From the NCBI GenBank assembly GCA_964486335.1, contig CAZAMB010000003.1:62001-126000 (forward strand): DNA of 64,000 nucleotides, given 5' to 3'. The notes below the pieces were generated by a model. It ran no database searches and was not told the origin of the DNA. It was given only the letters and a program-made list of their open reading frames with translations. The DNA is from CAZAMB01 sp964486335. Its GTDB lineage: Bacteria; Planctomycetota; Phycisphaerae; UBA1845. Positions 9,090 through 17,900 of this stretch are shown one piece after another (the first letter of the stretch is position 1; each line of letters starts with the position of its first letter). The position numbers and the translations under genes are program-made.

Positions 9090-11209
9090 GTCCGTCAAAC
9101 CCCTGGGGAGGGTGTACGGCGGTTCAGGCGTGGTGGCAGCAGCCGATCGACGCCGCTTTTCGATTTGGGGTATTCGGAGTGCGTTCGGGCCGATTTCTTC
9201 CATTGCTTTTTTCGTCCAATGCGGTTTTGACGACGACCGCTCTCTGCGCGGCATTCTCGGGCACGATGAGCGCGCGTGCCGAACCCCAAGTCGATCAGTC
9301 CGACCCTTCATTTGCCAGAGGAATGTCCGAGCCCAGCGCTGCTGATTTGGCCCAATTGGGAATCGCGGCGGCGGATGCGTTTGTTCTCGACTTCCCTGCG
9401 ACCGCCGGTGGTACCTTTACGTTGGCCATTCCCATTGAAGGCGTCATCGAGTCCATCGAATTGATTCCTACCTCTGTGCGCGCGCCGGATTACAAGCTTA
9501 TCGTTCAGGGGCCGGACGGCGAGTACGCCGAAATGGAACCATCTCCGGAACAATCCTACCGCGGTGCCATCGCAGGCATTCCCGGTGCCTTGGTCGCGGC
9601 CACGCGGTATGACGATGGTTTTCGCGTGAACCTGCTGATGTCTGACGGGACGCGCTTCTGGGTTGAACCCGCGCCGATGATCGCTGCGGCGGGCTTGCCG
9701 GGACTTCATGTTATGTACCGGGACGATGACGTTTTGTCCGGTGAACGATCGTGCCTGCCTGCCGAACGGGCAATGAAGGACTCCCGCCTTTCTGGACAAG
9801 GCCGCGTGGCCGCCGAGGGAATCCGCTTCGCCGAACTCGCCATCGATGCGGATTACGAATACTACGAGCGCTACGGCAGCGTACAGGCGGTGGAATCGCA
9901 AGTCGCCTCCATCATCAACGCCTTGAATGTTCAATACGAGCGCGATCTGATGATTCGGCACACAATCTCGGCCGTCATCGTCCGGACCGCGGAGCCCGAT
10001 CCCTATTCATCCTCGGACGCCAGTTCTTTGCTCGATCAGTTGAGATGGCAGTGGATCAACAACCATTCTTCCGTTGCCCGCGACGTGACTCAGCTCTTTA
10101 CAGGGAAATCGCTCAACGGGACGACCATCGGCATCGCCTGGCGAGGCGAAATCTGCTCGACTTTTGCCTACAGCCTTGTTGAGTCCAACGCCGTGGGTTG
10201 CGAGTCTTTCGCCTGCAAAACTGACCTGAGCGCCCATGAACTGGGACACAACTGGGGTGCCGATCATTGTCCGTGCGCGACGCCATTCCCGGGCTACACG
10301 ATGAACGCTGTTATTACGAATGCCAACCGCTTTCACCCAACTTACGATATTCCCGAGATGATTGCTTACCGCGATTCGCTTTCCTGCCTCGACCTCGGCG
10401 ACGATTTGCGGCGACTCGTCGTTTCTGTCGCCAGCACATCTCTGAACGCGGGGCAGAGCATTCAGCTCACCGCGACGGCCGACTTTCGTTACGGGCCCGA
10501 TCAGAATGTGACAAGTCAAACCGATTGGTCCGTCGATCGCCCTGATCTGGCGGTCATTTCGCCGAGCGGAATGCTGACGGCGCTCGATGCCGACGGCGAG
10601 TCCTGCGTCCGTGTTGACGCATCCTACACCTATCTCGATCAGACGCGCGTTACTCAGAAGTCCTTCTCCTTCTTCGATCCGAGTGATCCGCTTAAGATTG
10701 TTTCGAGCGATCCGCCCAACAACGCCATTGACGCCCGACGACCGTCGGATGCGGACGGGTCCAATCCCGTTGGATGGTCGTCGATCGAACTGACGCTTAA
10801 CGGCGAACCGTGCTCTCTTTCGCCGCCGCGGTTTGAAGTGACCAAACTTGGCGGGTCTTTGCCGCCGCCAACGGTCGCTTCGGTCACCCCGCTCGGCTCC
10901 AATGCTGTTCGGGTAGCGCTAATCGGCTCGATCGAACCCGGTGCCTGGACAACCGTCCGCGACACCGTGAGCGGCGTCAGCACTCGCGTCGGGTTCCTTC
11001 CCGGCGACGTGAGCGGCGACGGAACGGTTGGTCCATCAGATATCCTTTCGCTCATTGACACGCTCAACGGCGTAGGGCCGACTCTTCCGATCTGGGCGAC
11101 CGACATTGACCGATCAGGACTCGCCGCGCCGGCCGACATCCTCACCCTCATCGATCTGTTTAACGGTGCCAACGCATTCCACCCGTGGAACGGCGCGACG
11201 CTTCCGTGA
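9086..11209 (+). CDS. Secreted zinc metalloprotease (reprolysin-like) with C-terminal dockerin-like domain
   Basis: The protein has a metzincin zinc site, HELGHNWGADH, from residue 384 (DNA 10235), preceded by a pro-region and followed by an Ig-like bacterial domain (about 450-530). The C-terminus (about 639-700) carries two EF-hand-like dockerin segments, GDVSGDGTVGPSDILSLI and TDIDRSGLAAPADILTLI. It should cleave protein or peptide substrates outside the cell and attach through the dockerin-like part. The ATG at 9086 gives an unusually long N-region before the signal peptide core. A GTG near 9179 would give a more normal signal peptide ending SARA. Confidence 0.85.
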   Translation: MSPSNPWGGCTAVQAWWQQPIDAAFRFGVFGVRSGRFLPLLFSSNAVLTTTALCAAFSGTMSARAEPQVDQSDPSFARGMSEPSAADLAQLGIAAADAFVLDFPATAGGTFTLAIPIEGVIESIELIPTSVRAPDYKLIVQGPDGEYAEMEPSPEQSYRGAIAGIPGALVAATRYDDGFRVNLLMSDGTRFWVEPAPMIAAAGLPGLHVMYRDDDVLSGERSCLPAERAMKDSRLSGQGRVAAEGIRFAELAIDADYEYYERYGSVQAVESQVASIINALNVQYERDLMIRHTISAVIVRTAEPDPYSSSDASSLLDQLRWQWINNHSSVARDVTQLFTGKSLNGTTIGIAWRGEICSTFAYSLVESNAVGCESFACKTDLSAHELGHNWGADHCPCATPFPGYTMNAVITNANRFHPTYDIPEMIAYRDSLSCLDLGDDLRRLVVSVASTSLNAGQSIQLTATADFRYGPDQNVTSQTDWSVDRPDLAVISPSGMLTALDADGESCVRVDASYTYLDQTRVTQKSFSFFDPSDPLKIVSSDPPNNAIDARRPSDADGSNPVGWSSIELTLNGEPCSLSPPRFEVTKLGGSLPPPTVASVTPLGSNAVRVALIGSIEPGAWTTVRDTVSGVSTRVGFLPGDVSGDGTVGPSDILSLIDTLNGVGPTLPIWATDIDRSGLAAPADILTLIDLFNGANAFHPWNGATLP

Positions 11210-11263
11210 TTCGGCGCTGGACCGTAGCTGGTTCGGACATTCTTCCTTCATTATCATGGCGTC

Positions 11264-12133
11264 ATGAGATGCAATTGTCCGGGGATTCTTCATAATTTTT
11301 CGAGAATGTTTCTGCGAGCCGTCTTCCTCATTAGCTCAGGCCTTTTCACGAGTTGCGTTCCGATCTTTCCGCCTTCTCCGGCCGAGCTATTCACCGCTCC
11401 GCTCGTCATCAACGGGACGCCGGTGGACGACGCCATCCTCGACACCGGCGGCGGTTACGAATTGATTCTGCGGGAATCCTACGGATTGCCCGTGACAGGA
11501 TCGCTGGACGTGCTGGCCTTTGCCGGCGTCGCCACGGTCGAGGTCACCGGCGGGTTTGACTATGAAGTGGCCGGGGTCACGGAGCGCGCCGAATCGGCCC
11601 TCCTCAGCGGCGACGTATGCGACTGCAACGGCGTGGGCTTCCACTTTCTGCGAAGAACCGGTCGAGTGCTTGCCCTCGATTACACCACAATGCAGGCCGA
11701 CCTCACTCGTGTACTCCCGTTGGACGGGACCGTTCTCGCTTTTGCCGAACCGCCGTCCGTCTTGGCCAATTTCGACACCGCGTTTATCGAAGTGACCATT
11801 TCGAGCGGCAGTTCAACCAAGAATGTGCTCGCCTTGTTGGATACAGGAACCAATTCGTCCGTGCTGCGTCGCAACGTTCTTCCTGACGGATCATTTCTCA
11901 CGCCGAATCACACGGAGATCATCATCAGCGAGCCGTCCCTCGGCTCGGTAGCTGTCACTGCTCGCTTGTTTGAAACTGTCGGCCTTCCCGATTTGATTCT
12001 CGGCACCGACGTGATGCAGGCCTGGTCGTCTCGCTGGTTTTTCTACTTCGCCCCGCGCGGGGGGTTGGTCGTGACCTATCCGAATCCAAGAACGGTGGCG
12101 TCCGTTTCGGGTCGCAATTCGCCCAACGATTGA
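11264..12133 (+). CDS. Retropepsin-like aspartic protease family lipoprotein
   Basis: The 289-residue protein has an N-terminal signal with a probable lipobox (GLFTSC, Cys about residue 29). Two Asp-Thr-Gly motifs follow: AILDTGGGYEL near residue 60 and ALLDTGTNSSVL near residue 192. Two DTG motifs in one chain match a bilobal aspartic protease or duplicated retropepsin-like fold. It follows the metalloprotease by 54 bases on the same strand, so the two may form one extracellular proteolysis unit. Activity is inferred from the motifs only. Confidence 0.7.
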   Translation: MRCNCPGILHNFSRMFLRAVFLISSGLFTSCVPIFPPSPAELFTAPLVINGTPVDDAILDTGGGYELILRESYGLPVTGSLDVLAFAGVATVEVTGGFDYEVAGVTERAESALLSGDVCDCNGVGFHFLRRTGRVLALDYTTMQADLTRVLPLDGTVLAFAEPPSVLANFDTAFIEVTISSGSSTKNVLALLDTGTNSSVLRRNVLPDGSFLTPNHTEIIISEPSLGSVAVTARLFETVGLPDLILGTDVMQAWSSRWFFYFAPRGGLVVTYPNPRTVASVSGRNSPND

Positions 12134-12139
12134 TCCTCG

Positions 12140-12733
12140 TCATGGACTCGGGTCGACTTCGAGCGAGGCTGAGTTCTGGATATGCCATCGAACTCCGTCA
12201 ACCTCACGGGTAACGGCCGACACATGATCCATCCATTCAAAGAACTCGATCTGCCATTCTTTTCCGTTGAATGTCGTCAACGCATCGCCTGGGGCGGAAT
12301 ATCGAACCACGCGGCAGTCGCTCAGCCGACCGATCCCGACGCCATTCGCCTTTAGAGTCGCTTCCTTGGCCGTCCAGATCCGAAAAAACGCCGACCAATT
12401 CCGCTCGCCGAACATATCCCATTCGTTCGCTGAGGCGATTTCGTCAAACAGATCGGTCTTGCGCGGCGCGATTCTTTCAATGTCGATCCCAACCGGGCTA
12501 TCGGCGATCACCGCCGCGGCGCAGGTTCGCTTGTGAGAGATTGACCAGTGAAACGGGCCGTTGGGAATCGGTACGCGCGCCTCGTTTTGTTTCCAGCCGT
12601 CGCGCGGTGCTCCGCACATCTCCGCACATTTCAACAGCGCCTTTCTCGCAAATCGCCGCTGCCGATCGATGCCTCGTTCCCTGTTGCTGGCGTCGGCAAA
12701 GTCGATACGGATCAAGGCGACTTGCGCGATCAT
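12140..12733 (-). CDS. 4'-phosphopantetheinyl transferase
   Basis: This enzyme moves the phosphopantetheine arm from CoA to an acyl carrier protein. The 197-residue protein shows the Sfp-type motifs: the GPFHWSISHK region, VGIDIE (magnesium-binding Asp and Glu), and FFRIWTAKEATLKANG with the W-x-x-KEA core. The ATG overlaps the fabI stop as ATGA, so it is translationally coupled. It is last in the FAD-oxidoreductase / FabZ / FabI operon, which implies a dedicated carrier protein encoded elsewhere. Confidence 0.9.
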   Translation of the reverse strand: MIAQVALIRIDFADASNRERGIDRQRRFARKALLKCAEMCGAPRDGWKQNEARVPIPNGPFHWSISHKRTCAAAVIADSPVGIDIERIAPRKTDLFDEIASANEWDMFGERNWSAFFRIWTAKEATLKANGVGIGRLSDCRVVRYSAPGDALTTFNGKEWQIEFFEWMDHVSAVTREVDGVRWHIQNSASLEVDPSP

Positions 12734-13551
12734 TTCGCATCCGTCGGCCAGACGCCCCGCAGCGTATGTTTCACGATGGCTTCGTCGAAGTAATTGACGC
12801 CCATCCCGGCGTCCACGACCACACCCTGGCCATTGATGCCGCTGGATCGGTCGCTTAACAAGAACACCGCTGTGTCCGCCACTTCATTGGTATCCAGTCC
12901 ACGTTTCCGCAATGCGACCTGTTCCGCGTACATGTAGTGATCGACGTATCCCGGAATGCCCGCCGACGCGCTGGTTTTGAGCAACCCCGCGCACACCGCG
13001 TTGAATCGCACTTCAGAAAACCGGCTGAACGATTTTGCCAGGAATGTGATCGACGAGTCCAGCGCCGCCTTGGCCGGCGCCATGTACCCGTAACTTTCCA
13101 CGGCCATTCTCGTCGTCGAAATCGAAATCGCCACCACGCTCGCCTTTCGGTCGAGCAATTCCCGCAGCGCATTGGCGACAGCGATCAGCGAGTAGCAGCT
13201 GACCGAAACGCATTGAAGAAAATCGCTCCGCGAGACTTCGTGGAACTTGCCGGTAAACGACTCATAACTTGCGAACGCAATTGAATGAAGCAGCCCGTTG
13301 ATACGCTGATGCTTCGCTCCGACCGCTTCCGCCAGCGATACAACCTGATCGTCACGCTCTACGTCGCAAACGTGAACGTCGCACTCCGGCAGCAGTTGAC
13401 GGACGCTTTCTCGTCGGTCCTTCGTGCGAACGCCGCAAACCACCGTCGCCCCGTTGTCGATCAGCGTCCGCGCGACGTGATAGGCCACGCTGCGCCGATT
13501 GGCGACGCCGAGGACGACATACACCTTTCCTTCGACGCTGAGAAAACTCAC
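12730..13551 (-). CDS. Enoyl-[acyl-carrier-protein] reductase, FabI-type SDR
   Basis: FabI reduces trans-2-enoyl-ACP with NAD(P)H. The N-terminus VYVVLGVANRRSVAYHVA is the ENR nucleotide-binding signature, and SYGYMAPAK provides the Tyr-x6-Lys catalytic pair that separates FabI from ordinary SDRs (Tyr-x3-Lys). I place the start at GTG 13551, which overlaps the fabZ stop as GTGA and follows GGAAGGA, giving 273 residues. An in-frame GTG at 13584 would add 11. The C-terminal region GINGQGVVVDAGMGV is standard. Its operon place suggests a specialised acyl chain, not housekeeping synthesis. Confidence 0.88.
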   Translation of the reverse strand: MSFLSVEGKVYVVLGVANRRSVAYHVARTLIDNGATVVCGVRTKDRRESVRQLLPECDVHVCDVERDDQVVSLAEAVGAKHQRINGLLHSIAFASYESFTGKFHEVSRSDFLQCVSVSCYSLIAVANALRELLDRKASVVAISISTTRMAVESYGYMAPAKAALDSSITFLAKSFSRFSEVRFNAVCAGLLKTSASAGIPGYVDHYMYAEQVALRKRGLDTNEVADTAVFLLSDRSSGINGQGVVVDAGMGVNYFDEAIVKHTLRGVWPTDAK

Positions 13552-14000
13552 GACAGTTCCTTCCCGCTTTCCGTGAGCATGCACGAAAAAGTGACCCGCA
13601 ACGCTTGCTTCTCGAGAACGCCCAGCCGCCCGGTCATGAAGTACGCCCGGTCCACTTCCTCGTCGAGGGTAACTTCGACCCGAAGCAGATCGCCCGGCCG
13701 AACAATATGCTTAAACCTGGCATCACTGATGCGCGTGAGCACCGGCATGGCGCTGGCTCCGATGTTCGTTTCTCCCGCGTGATGCGCAATCAACAACGCC
13801 CCCGCCTGAAAACAGCATTCGCACAGCAGAACGCCGGGCATCACCGGTTCGCCCGGATAGTGGCCGCGAAAAAAATCCGCGCTCGGGTCGGCTACAGTTT
13901 CTGTGACGATTCGTCGCTCGGTAACTTCGACAATCCGATCAACGAACAGAAATGGCGGACGGTGCGGAATGTGCGCCAGGATCGCCTCGGACTCGGTCAT
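13548..14000 (-). CDS. 3-hydroxyacyl-[acyl-carrier-protein] dehydratase, FabZ-like
   Basis: FabZ dehydrates 3-hydroxyacyl-ACP in a hot-dog fold. The 150-residue protein begins ESEAILAHIPHRPPFLFVD, has the catalytic His segment FFRGHYPGEPVMPGVLLCE, and keeps the Glu of the second helix in LCECCFQAGALL. The length is normal. It overlaps the upstream FAD oxidoreductase and the downstream fabI by four bases each. It may act on the acyl or polyene substrate of the neighbouring oxidoreductases. Confidence 0.92.
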   Translation of the reverse strand: MTESEAILAHIPHRPPFLFVDRIVEVTERRIVTETVADPSADFFRGHYPGEPVMPGVLLCECCFQAGALLIAHHAGETNIGASAMPVLTRISDARFKHIVRPGDLLRVEVTLDEEVDRAYFMTGRLGVLEKQALRVTFSCMLTESGKELS

Positions 14001-15541
14001 CTCGAAGCGTTCTCCATCGATGTGCTTCGACTAACTCGTTCGTCTTCCGTGATTTGAACGGTGGCGGAGTCGCTCGCTGCCCCTCGGCTCAAAATGTGCC
14101 GATCGGCCTCCGCCGCAACCGACCAGTCCTGCGATGTTCCCAGGAAACCATCGACCTCGTTTGCCACGATCACGCCATAGTTGATCGCTCCCAGCCACCC
14201 CGACATGATGATGCCCACCGATCCCGCGTGAAACAACCCGCCAATCTGCTTCGGCAGCTCCATGCTGACTTTGAGGCCTTCAAACTTCGTCCCGAAGGTC
14301 GCCCCCATCGCTTGCATCGTGTAACGGTGAAACGTCAGCGGCGTCGAGGCCTCAACGTGTTCGATCTTGCCTCGGATGTCAGGGATATATTTCTCCAGCG
14401 CGGCAATGGTCGTTTCGATCAGCTTTGCCTTCTCAACTTGATACTCGGGCTCCGAGAGATTTGCCCAGTCCGACCAGTTCGCATTGGTCGAAGAAACGAT
14501 CGCGTACCGGTCAGAGCCGGGGCGAATGTCCGGGTAATACATCGAAAACGTCCGGCTGGTCACTTCCTTCGCGCACAGTCGAACCGAATCAAACTCCGGA
14601 TCCACCGAAGTGAACAACAGATCGCCGATGTAATCGATGCGTTCGCCGCGCCGCAGTCCCATATACACTTGGCAGCTGCTGTTATTCAGCCGTACCGCCT
14701 TGGACTCGGCCGCGAAGCCGTGGTCGAAATGTTCGTATCCGACCAGTTTTTCGATCGTCGTCTTCAGGTTGGCGTTGGAGAGCACCGCACCACAAGAGAT
14801 CGTCCGCCCGCCCGCGACGATGCCGACCGCTCGACCGCCCGACACACGAATGCGATCTACGCTCACGCTATGGCGGATGTCCACGGCGTTTGCTTTGAGC
14901 TCCGCCTTCATCAATCGGATCAGCAGGTCGGTCCCGCCGCGAAAGATGTAGACGCCCTTGCTCATGAAATTGGAAAAGACGATTCCGTAGGTGATGGCCG
15001 GATCGTCGAGCGTGGAACCATTAGCATAGGCAATCGGCTCCATCAGCAGTCGCCACACATCAGTTCGACCCGGAAAGAATTGCTGAAACAGTTCCCGCGT
15101 GGTCATCGACTGATCGTCGTAGAAGTCCATCGCGCGAGCCGTGTCGAAAAAACGCTCGACCGTCTCGCGGGCAACCCCGAACCGTTCCACCAGAATCCGT
15201 GTGAAGTCATCGCGATCAAACGTCGTATCGAGCGTGAACTGCGGATTGTCGAACCGGATGCCCTTGAGCTGCACGATCGAATCGGCGATTTCGCGCGTCC
15301 AGTACTTGCGGCAGCTCTTGATCATCCCGATCGGAAAACCGTGCAGCGAAATGTCGAAAATGTGCCCGTTCTTGCGTCGGAACCACGTGGCCATGCCGCC
15401 GAAATTGTAATGTTGCTCCAGCAGCAACACCGATCGACCGCACTTGGCCAGATAATTGGCCGCCGTCATGCCGGCCAAACCCGATCCGATCACGACTACG
15501 TCGTAGTACGGTCGAGCATTTTTTAATCGATCGCGGCTCAT
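13997..15541 (-). CDS. Phytoene-desaturase-like FAD-dependent oxidoreductase
   Basis: The 514-residue protein has an N-terminal FAD-binding Rossmann motif (VVVIGSGLAGMTAANYLAK, then the acidic LLLEQHYNFGG) and a C-terminal FAD segment (AGSVGIIMSGWLGAINYG), as in CrtI/CrtO-type desaturases and retinol saturases. The ATG is at 15541. An in-frame GTG lies six bases upstream. It overlaps fabZ by four bases. Substrate is unknown. The FabZ/FabI/PPTase neighbours point to an acyl carrier-protein-bound chain, not to a carotenoid. Confidence 0.88.
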   Translation of the reverse strand: MSRDRLKNARPYYDVVVIGSGLAGMTAANYLAKCGRSVLLLEQHYNFGGMATWFRRKNGHIFDISLHGFPIGMIKSCRKYWTREIADSIVQLKGIRFDNPQFTLDTTFDRDDFTRILVERFGVARETVERFFDTARAMDFYDDQSMTTRELFQQFFPGRTDVWRLLMEPIAYANGSTLDDPAITYGIVFSNFMSKGVYIFRGGTDLLIRLMKAELKANAVDIRHSVSVDRIRVSGGRAVGIVAGGRTISCGAVLSNANLKTTIEKLVGYEHFDHGFAAESKAVRLNNSSCQVYMGLRRGERIDYIGDLLFTSVDPEFDSVRLCAKEVTSRTFSMYYPDIRPGSDRYAIVSSTNANWSDWANLSEPEYQVEKAKLIETTIAALEKYIPDIRGKIEHVEASTPLTFHRYTMQAMGATFGTKFEGLKVSMELPKQIGGLFHAGSVGIIMSGWLGAINYGVIVANEVDGFLGTSQDWSVAAEADRHILSRGAASDSATVQITEDERVSRSTSMENASR

Positions 15542-15635
15542 CACCACACCAACGCGCCCGCAGGCCGGAACGCCGAATGGCGAAGATCGAACGAATCAGA
15601 AACAGCTCTTTTCAATGTTCCAAATCCGACGGTCA

Positions 15636-17030
15636 TCATGTATTCCCTAGCACGTGCAGGTTCGCAATGGTGATTCCGCTCAGCATCGCGCCCACGATGC
15701 CCAGATACCCCTGATCCGTCCCGCAGACAAACAGGTTTTCGTAGGGCGTTCGTCCGTCGCGATGCTTTTGCGGCGACCCGTACACCGCGCCGTTATCGTG
15801 GCCCGTATAATAGTGGATCGTTCGCGGCGTGAACATATCCGTCAGCGTAACGTGCTCGCCGAATCCGGGAATGAACCGCTCGCCCGCCGCGAGGAAATCC
15901 CGATGGTATCGCTGTTTTGATGAGGTATAAGTCTGTTGATCCCAGTTCATCCACGGCTCAAAATTCGCCAGCCACGTCAGACGAAACACGCCCTCGGCAA
16001 CGTCCTCGTGCCCCTCGAAATTGTTGGGACAGCAGACGATGCCGCTTCGATGGTCCACGGGTTCGTCTGGTCGTCGATAGTCAAACTCGTTTCGGTCATT
16101 GTAGAAGACGATCGTCGCGTCGTGCCCAAGTTCCGCCGGTGGCTGGTCGAGCACGGCGATGCTCTCCACGAACGAAATGCGGCCCGAATCCGCTGAGGCA
16201 TTCGACTGGTCCCGCCCCGAGCCTCGCGCGCACATGCGCATCGTTTCTTCATAGCCTGCGGACGACAAGACCACGTTGGCTGTCAGCGTGTCGCCCGTTT
16301 CGGTGGTGACGCCCACCACGCGCCGTCCGTCTCGTTCCAGCCGCGTCACGGGCGTCCGCATCATCATCTTCCCGCCGCTCGCGCGATACCGCCGCACCAA
16401 CGCCTTGATAATTGTTCGAACGCCGTCGCGGGGTCGGGCAAAGCCTTCAAGAAACAGACTCTTGAACATCGTGGCGAATTGCGTGAAGTCCATGTCGCCT
16501 TCCTCGGCGCACCCGTACATCATGATCGGGCAGAGGATCATCTCGACCAGCACGGGATCGTGAATGGCATCGCGAAGCAGCGGTCGCGTTGGTCGATGCG
16601 GCAGATCAAGTCGAAGGTCGTCATATTCGCGCATCCCTTCAACAAGCAGCCGAAACCGATCGGCCTCGGCGGGAAATTCCCGCGAGACCTCCTCCGTTAA
16701 CAACTTGACGTCATTCGTGAAACGCAGACGGCAACCCGGAAACCTGATCTCCGAATACCGTTGCTCATGGAGATCGAAATCCTCGCGCGACAATCGAAGC
16801 TGCCGCAACAATTTGGATAATGGTGCTGAGCGCCGCTCTGGCCCCGCGAAGTTCGTCACCGCGTGCAGCCCGACGTCAAATTCCCGCCCGCCGAGCCGGT
16901 AATATGAATTGAGCCCGCCGAAGGCGTAATGCCTCTCGACGATACACACTCGCCGGTCAAAATGGGCCAGTCGAATCCCGGCCGCCAGCCCCGACATCCC
17001 CGCACCAATGATGATCGCGTCATAATGCAT
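15636..17030 (-). CDS. Second phytoene-desaturase-like FAD-dependent oxidoreductase
   Basis: The 464-residue protein has AIIIGAGMSGLAAGIRLA and CIVERHYAFGGLNSY at the N-terminus and CGTDQGYLGIVGAMLSG at the C-terminus, the same family as its neighbour at 13997-15541 but clearly diverged. It is the first gene of the minus-strand operon, 94 bases ahead of the second oxidoreductase. Pairs of CrtI-like enzymes beside Fab genes occur in the clusters proposed for ladderane lipids of anammox planctomycetes. The comparison is inference. Confidence 0.88.
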   Translation of the reverse strand: MHYDAIIIGAGMSGLAAGIRLAHFDRRVCIVERHYAFGGLNSYYRLGGREFDVGLHAVTNFAGPERRSAPLSKLLRQLRLSREDFDLHEQRYSEIRFPGCRLRFTNDVKLLTEEVSREFPAEADRFRLLVEGMREYDDLRLDLPHRPTRPLLRDAIHDPVLVEMILCPIMMYGCAEEGDMDFTQFATMFKSLFLEGFARPRDGVRTIIKALVRRYRASGGKMMMRTPVTRLERDGRRVVGVTTETGDTLTANVVLSSAGYEETMRMCARGSGRDQSNASADSGRISFVESIAVLDQPPAELGHDATIVFYNDRNEFDYRRPDEPVDHRSGIVCCPNNFEGHEDVAEGVFRLTWLANFEPWMNWDQQTYTSSKQRYHRDFLAAGERFIPGFGEHVTLTDMFTPRTIHYYTGHDNGAVYGSPQKHRDGRTPYENLFVCGTDQGYLGIVGAMLSGITIANLHVLGNT

Positions 17031-17900
17031 GTAGGGAACCGTCGGCGTCCGATCATCGGGCGTTCATGCCGTCCCGCTGTGCCAGAACCCAAATTAGTAT
17101 ACTTTCCTGACATTGAAACGCGACTTTCGGATTCGTGAAACAGTCTCGCTGGTCGTTCACTGGCGGGCTGTCCAATCCCTCCTACGCTGTCCAGGGAATT
17201 ATTTCACCGTGTATTCAAACGTCCTTGACCTACACCGCCGATAGATGCCTTGTCGAATTTGGCGACCGATTCTCGGCTCGCCACGGCCGGTGCTGTAACA
17301 GGAGCTGCCTTCATGTCATTACTCGACGACGCTCAGATCTATTCAATTGGAATGACCGCGACGGTCTCGAATGCAGATCGAATCGACGCGGTTTCGGATC
17401 GCTCCAACTGGGTTCTCCAATACCTCGACTGGAGCAACGCGGGAGTCTGGGTCGAGTTTGCAACCCATGATCCAGGCCAAGAGCAAAAGAGATTCTCACA
17501 ACTCGCTCGGCAACTCTAACGCGGATTCACGGTATTCAGCAGGTGCCGTTACAGTTATACCGATCAAAAAATAACGGCGCGCCCTACCGCCGAGCTTTTA
17601 TTCACGCACAATCCGTCGCGGCGGCGGGTTCTGGTTCCAGGACGAAGCGTAATTTGGACAACAAGGGTTCGCTGAAACACGCTTGGCGTAAGGCCACCTT
17701 GGACCCCGAAATCATCAAGACCGTCTGCGCCGCGCCCCACCTGCAAATCGCCGTTAAATAATGAGATACATATTGCTACTCTTGATTACGCCTGGTTTCA
17801 GGGCAACCGCCTTCGACTGTTGAGTCCCACCGATCGTATCGACCCAACGCAAGGTCGCAGGGATTGTGGTAGACTCAACATAATCACTGGAGGGACCACC
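17031..17900. other. 870-base region with little coding signal
   Basis: Between the lipid-type operon and the SGNH-like gene I see only short frames. One of them (17313-17519) has a good ribosome-binding site and is listed separately. Another (17543-17761) has no family resemblance or convincing start. No tRNA, long repeat or clear terminator was seen. The upstream promoter of the minus-strand operon must lie near 17031-17150. Confidence 0.4.
17313..17519 (+). CDS. Possible 68-residue small protein
   Basis: An ATG at 17313 follows AGGAG by eight bases and opens 68 codons beginning MSLLDDAQIYSIGMTATV. The composition is protein-like, without excess Arg. A TTG at 17250 extends the same frame. 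No family is recognised. It may be a free-standing small gene or a decayed remnant of a longer one. Confidence 0.3.
   Translation: MSLLDDAQIYSIGMTATVSNADRIDAVSDRSNWVLQYLDWSNAGVWVEFATHDPGQEQKRFSQLARQL

Noticed and set aside
13952..15526. 524-residue plus-strand ORF
   Set aside because: It is antisense to the CrtI-like oxidoreductase and is a GC-rich shadow frame.
17543..17761. 72-residue plus-strand ORF
   Set aside because: No ribosome-binding site and no family resemblance.
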